NCBI GenBank assembly: GCA_017999215.1
Contig: JAGOBQ010000197.1
Location: forward strand, 1-7,588
DNA: 7,588 nt
Direction of reading: 5' to 3'
DNA from: Thermoanaerobaculia bacterium
GTDB lineage: Bacteria; Acidobacteriota; Thermoanaerobaculia; UBA5066
The notes under the pieces are model-generated. The model was given only the letters and a program-made list of their open reading frames with translations, was not told where the DNA came from and ran no database searches. The translations under genes were made by a program, and so were the position numbers. Below, piece after piece: positions 5,349 through 7,588 of this stretch (position 1 is the first letter of the stretch; each line of letters begins with the position of its first letter).

Positions 5349-5363
5349 CCCCTCGGAGAGGGG
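5349..5363 (+). promoter_or_regulatory. Leader hairpin upstream of the LiaF-like gene
   Basis: CCCCTC (5349-5354) and GAGGGG (5358-5363) form a perfect 6-bp stem with a GGA loop. It ends 4 nt before the Shine-Dalgarno GGAGG (5368-5372). It could protect the mRNA 5' end or affect ribosome entry. No riboswitch class is recognised. Confidence 0.4.
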
Positions 5364-5367
5364 GCGC

Positions 5368-5372
5368 GGAGG
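5368..5372 (+). promoter_or_regulatory. Ribosome binding site GGAGG for the LiaF-like gene
   Basis: GGAGG with 6-nt spacing to the ATG at 5379 is close to ideal and favours that start over the ATG two codons downstream (5385). This is the only ATG-starting gene in the window with a well-placed Shine-Dalgarno. Confidence 0.75.
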
Positions 5373-5378
5373 CAGGCC

Positions 5379-6098
5379 ATGAACATGAAAAACCCGAGAC
5401 TTCCGGCCGCGGCGGGCGCAGTGAGGCTCGTCTTCGGCATCCTGATCATCGTCGCGGGCCTCCTCTTCACGCTCGACAACTTCGGCTTCGTGTCGGCCCG
5501 CTTCCTCTTCGGCCTCTGGCCCGTCGCGCTGATCGCGGTCGGGCTGACGAAGGCGCTCCAGCGGAAGGGTTTCTGGAACGGCTTCTGGGGTTGGGTGGTC
5601 ACCCTCGCGGGGCTCCTCCTCCTCCTCGACAACCTCCACGTCCTCCGCTTCCCGGTCTGGAAGCTCCTCCCGCTCGTCCTCGTGGCGTTCGGGATCCGCC
5701 TCGTCCAGAAGGCGGGGGGGCGGACGTTCCCCGATCGGACGATCGAGAGCCGCACGGCGGCCACGCTCGACGAGACGGCGATCTTCGGCGGCTGGGACCG
5801 CGCGATCTCGACGAAGGAGTTCCTCGGCGGGGAGATCAACGCCCTCTTCGGCGGCTTCGAGCTCGACCTGACGAACTGCCACATCCCCGACGACGAGGCG
5901 ACGATCACCGTCTTCATCGCGTTCGGCGGCGGCGACATCCGCGTGCCGGACGACTGGAACGTCGAGGTCCGCGCGTTCGCGATCTTCGGCGGCACCGACG
6001 ACAAGACCGACCATTCGCCGATCGACGGAGACGTCCCGCCGAAGAAGCTCGTCATCGACGGCTTCGTGGTGTTCGGCGGCCTCGACATCAAGAACTGA
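5379..6098 (+). CDS. LiaI/LiaF-like membrane protein (cell-envelope stress sensor component)
   Basis: Predicted 239-residue inner-membrane protein. Residues 16-110 form four hydrophobic helices arranged as two similar hairpins: GLLFTLDNFG...LWPVALIAVGL (27-56) and GLLLLLDNLH...LLPLVLVAFGI (78-106). This is the LiaI/DUF5668-type membrane unit in tandem. The soluble C-terminal part (about 125-239) carries five F-G-G turns (F136, F157, F182, F203 and F232, spaced 21-29 residues), the repeating strand pattern of the LiaF C-terminal domain (DUF2154/PF09922 type). In Bacillus, LiaF restrains the LiaS kinase until cell-wall or membrane damage occurs. Here the next gene, 1 nt away, is a kinase of a different class, so a similar gating role is a fair inference but unproven. 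Good Shine-Dalgarno at the start; it heads a three-gene operon. I leave the symbol blank because orthology to liaF is not shown. Confidence 0.85.
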   Translation: MNMKNPRLPAAAGAVRLVFGILIIVAGLLFTLDNFGFVSARFLFGLWPVALIAVGLTKALQRKGFWNGFWGWVVTLAGLLLLLDNLHVLRFPVWKLLPLVLVAFGIRLVQKAGGRTFPDRTIESRTAATLDETAIFGGWDRAISTKEFLGGEINALFGGFELDLTNCHIPDDEATITVFIAFGGGDIRVPDDWNVEVRAFAIFGGTDDKTDHSPIDGDVPPKKLVIDGFVVFGGLDIKN

Positions 6099-6099
6099 C

Positions 6100-7167
6100 G
6101 TGCACCCGATCCTGGCCCGCCGGGAAAGGCTCTTCGCCTACGTCCTCGCCTGGGTTCCCCTGGCGGGGATCCAGGCGTACCTGATCGCGCTTCCCGGGAG
6201 CCTTTCCTGGGGCGAGGCGGCGGCGCTCTCGGGGCCTCTCGCGCTCGTCTACGCCTTCCTCTGCCTCTCCTCGTTCTACGCCTGCCGCAGCGCGCCGCTC
6301 ACCCGCGCGCGCACCGCCTCGGTCCTCGGCGTCCACCTCGTCGGGGCGCTGATCGCCGCCTCGCTCCTGACGCTCGCCGGCTCGACGCTCGCGAGCCTCC
6401 TCGGGTCGTTCCCCGCGTTCTCCACGCTCCCCGAGCGCTTCGGGCAGGCGGTGCCGCCGCTCTTCGTCCTCGGCGTCCTCCTCTACCTCCTCGCGGTCAC
6501 GCTCCACTACATCCTCCTCTCGCTCGAGTCGTCGCAGGCGGCCGAGCGGCGGGCGATGGAGGCGCGGGTGCTCGCGCGCGAGGCGGAGCTGGAGGCGCTC
6601 AAGGCGCAGCTGAACCCCCACTTCCTCTTCAACGCGCTCAACTCCGTCAGCGCGCTGACGACGACGGCCCCGGCGAAGGCGCGCGAGATGTGCGTCCTCC
6701 TCTCCGACTTCCTCCGGCGGAGCCTCTCCTCCGGCGAGCGGACGCTCATCCCGCTCCGGGAGGAGATCGTCCTGGCGCGCCAGTTCCTCGCCGTGGAGCG
6801 GGTCCGCTACGGCCGGAGGCTCGAGGTGGAGGAGGAGGTCGAGGAGTCGCTCCTCGGCGCGCAGGTCCCGCCGCTCCTCCTCCAGCCCCTCGTCGAGAAC
6901 GCCGTCCGCCACGGCATCGCCACGCTGATCGACGGAGGGACGGTGACGCTCCGCGTCGAGCGGGCGGGAGACGGCGTGAGGATTGCCGTCGAGAACCCGT
7001 ACGACCCGGAGACGCCGGCGCCGGCCGGGAGCGGCCTCGGCCTCTCGCTCGTCCGCCGCCGGCTCGCGGCCGTCTGGGGCCGCGCGGCCGAGCTGGAGGA
7101 GGGGGGCGACGGGAAACGGTTCCGCGTCGCCCTCGTCGTCCCGTCGGGGGCGCCGGAGGGGGCGTGA
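6100..7167 (+). CDS. LytS-type membrane sensor histidine kinase
   Basis: Predicted 355-residue kinase. The GTG start at 6100 follows the LiaF-like stop by one base and has no clear ribosome site, so translation is probably coupled. Four hydrophobic segments (about residues 13-31, 42-62, 74-100 and 118-141) make a membrane sensor with almost no extracytoplasmic domain, so it may sense within the membrane or through a partner. A charged helix (145-170, EAELEALKAQ) leads to the PF06580 H-box LNPHFLFNALNS with the phospho-acceptor H174. The ATPase domain has the N-box PLVENAVRHG (N267) and G-box GSGLGLSLV (310-318). The position of the usual D-x-G-x-G loop reads VENPYD (297-302), as is common in this class. 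It should autophosphorylate and pass phosphate to the response regulator encoded next, whose start overlaps its stop as GTGA. No 5TM LytS domain signature is obvious, so only the catalytic half is LytS-like. Confidence 0.93.
   Translation: MHPILARRERLFAYVLAWVPLAGIQAYLIALPGSLSWGEAAALSGPLALVYAFLCLSSFYACRSAPLTRARTASVLGVHLVGALIAASLLTLAGSTLASLLGSFPAFSTLPERFGQAVPPLFVLGVLLYLLAVTLHYILLSLESSQAAERRAMEARVLAREAELEALKAQLNPHFLFNALNSVSALTTTAPAKAREMCVLLSDFLRRSLSSGERTLIPLREEIVLARQFLAVERVRYGRRLEVEEEVEESLLGAQVPPLLLQPLVENAVRHGIATLIDGGTVTLRVERAGDGVRIAVENPYDPETPAPAGSGLGLSLVRRRLAAVWGRAAELEEGGDGKRFRVALVVPSGAPEGA
7155..7159 (+). promoter_or_regulatory. Ribosome binding site GGAGG for the response regulator
   Basis: GGAGG followed by GGG lies 4 nt before the GTG at 7164, inside the last codons of the kinase gene. 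It supports this GTG as the start and shows the overlap is not purely reinitiation-dependent. Confidence 0.6.
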
Positions 7168-7588
7168 GCCTGCGCGTCGCGGTCGTCGACGACGAGGAGC
7201 TCGCGCGGGGGCTCGTCCTCGAGCACCTCGCGGCGCACCCCGACGTGACGGTCGTCGCCGAGTGCGCGAACGGCCTCGAGGCGATCGAGGCGGTCGCCAC
7301 GCACGCGCCCGACCTCGTCTTCCTCGACGTCCAGATGCCGCGCCTGACCGGCTTCGAGACGCTCGAGCTGCTCGAGCCGCGGCCGGCCGTCGTCTTCGTC
7401 ACGGCGTACGACCGGTGGGCGCTGAAGGCGTTCGAGGTCCACGCGGTCGACTACCTCCTGAAGCCCTTCTCGCGGGAGCGCTTCGACGCGGCGCTCGCGC
7501 GGGCCCGGGCGCTGCTCGGCGCCGGGGCGCGCGGACCCGACCCGTCCCTCCTCGCCGCGGCGGCGCGTCCGGACGGGGAGACGATCGG
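7164..7588 (+). CDS. Response regulator, probably LytTR type (cut off by window end)
   Basis: The first 141 residues are in the window; the 3' end is missing. The GTG start at 7164 overlaps the kinase stop as GTGA. The receiver domain is complete: acidic pair D9-D10, phospho-acceptor D55 in LVFLDVQMP, T80 in VFVTAYD, and K100 in YLLKPF. The AVDYLLKPFSRERFDAALARAR stretch is split here as AVDYLLKPF (94-102) and RERFDAAL (104-111), and matches the receiver end seen in LytR/AlgR regulators. An Ala/Arg-rich linker (112-136) follows, so the LytTR DNA-binding domain should begin just beyond the window. This class pairs with LytS-type kinases and usually binds direct repeats upstream of target genes. 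An alternative output domain cannot be excluded. Confidence 0.9.
   Translation, partial: MSLRVAVVDDEELARGLVLEHLAAHPDVTVVAECANGLEAIEAVATHAPDLVFLDVQMPRLTGFETLELLEPRPAVVFVTAYDRWALKAFEVHAVDYLLKPFSRERFDAALARARALLGAGARGPDPSLLAAAARPDGETI

Noticed and set aside
3479..6091. An 870-codon open frame on the minus strand running opposite three plus-strand genes
   Set aside because: It crosses gene boundaries, its translation is low-complexity (Arg, Glu, Ala and Pro rich) with no family motif, and the opposite strand carries clear families. Long antisense frames are expected in DNA this GC-rich because stop codons are rare.
1..7588. Mobile element, CRISPR array, tRNA or rRNA
   Set aside because: No terminal inverted repeats, transposase or integrase motifs, regularly spaced repeats, or recognisable RNA gene signatures were found by eye, and genes fill nearly the whole window.

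Overview
The window is a very GC-rich (about 70% by eye), gene-dense piece of bacterial chromosome with ten protein genes and no RNA genes, insertion sequences or CRISPR arrays that I can see. The gene mix is a periplasmic PD40 propeller, a PGPGW membrane protein, a LiaF-like protein with a LytS/LytTR pair, and a lid-less Hsp70. With the heavy use of C/G-ending codons, this suits a high-GC environmental lineage such as Acidobacteriota (Thermoanaerobaculia or Vicinamibacteria-like). That placement is inference; Myxococcota or Gemmatimonadota are not excluded.

Left half (152-3298, minus strand): a probable five-gene operon read right to left. It encodes a SemiSWEET/PQ-loop sugar transporter, an RluA-type pseudouridine synthase, a DEDDh 3'-5' exonuclease with an extra C-terminal domain, a small PGPGW-like membrane protein, and, after a 48-nt gap, an exported PD40 beta-propeller protein. 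The first three junctions are all 4-nt GTGA overlaps, where a GTG start shares bases with the TGA stop before it. The first 151 nt hold only small GC hairpins.

Middle (3299-5269, plus strand): a 43-nt divergent promoter region, then a small exported DUF4920-like OB-fold protein lacking the family's cysteine motif, then an Hsp70-family ATPase with a complete nucleotide-binding domain but no helical lid. The three genes flanking these gaps each have a TAnnnT -10-like box 6-9 nt before the ATG and no well-placed Shine-Dalgarno, which suggests leaderless or nearly leaderless mRNAs.

Right (5379-7588, plus strand): a signalling cassette of a LiaI/LiaF-like membrane protein, a LytS-type membrane histidine kinase (PF06580 type) and a response regulator whose receiver domain is complete but whose expected LytTR output domain lies beyond the window edge. 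The genes are packed with a 1-nt gap and a GTGA overlap. By analogy with Firmicute LiaFSR, the LiaF-like protein may gate the kinase in response to envelope stress, but here the partner is LytS/LytTR-type instead of NarL-type.

Start codons split cleanly: the four genes that follow a real intergenic gap and a candidate promoter start with ATG, and all six downstream genes in the two operons start with GTG. No clearly novel defence or mobile system is visible. The most interesting leads are the LiaF-LytS-LytTR wiring, the lid-less Hsp70, the leaderless promoter pattern and a small GC-rich repeat found only in the gaps.
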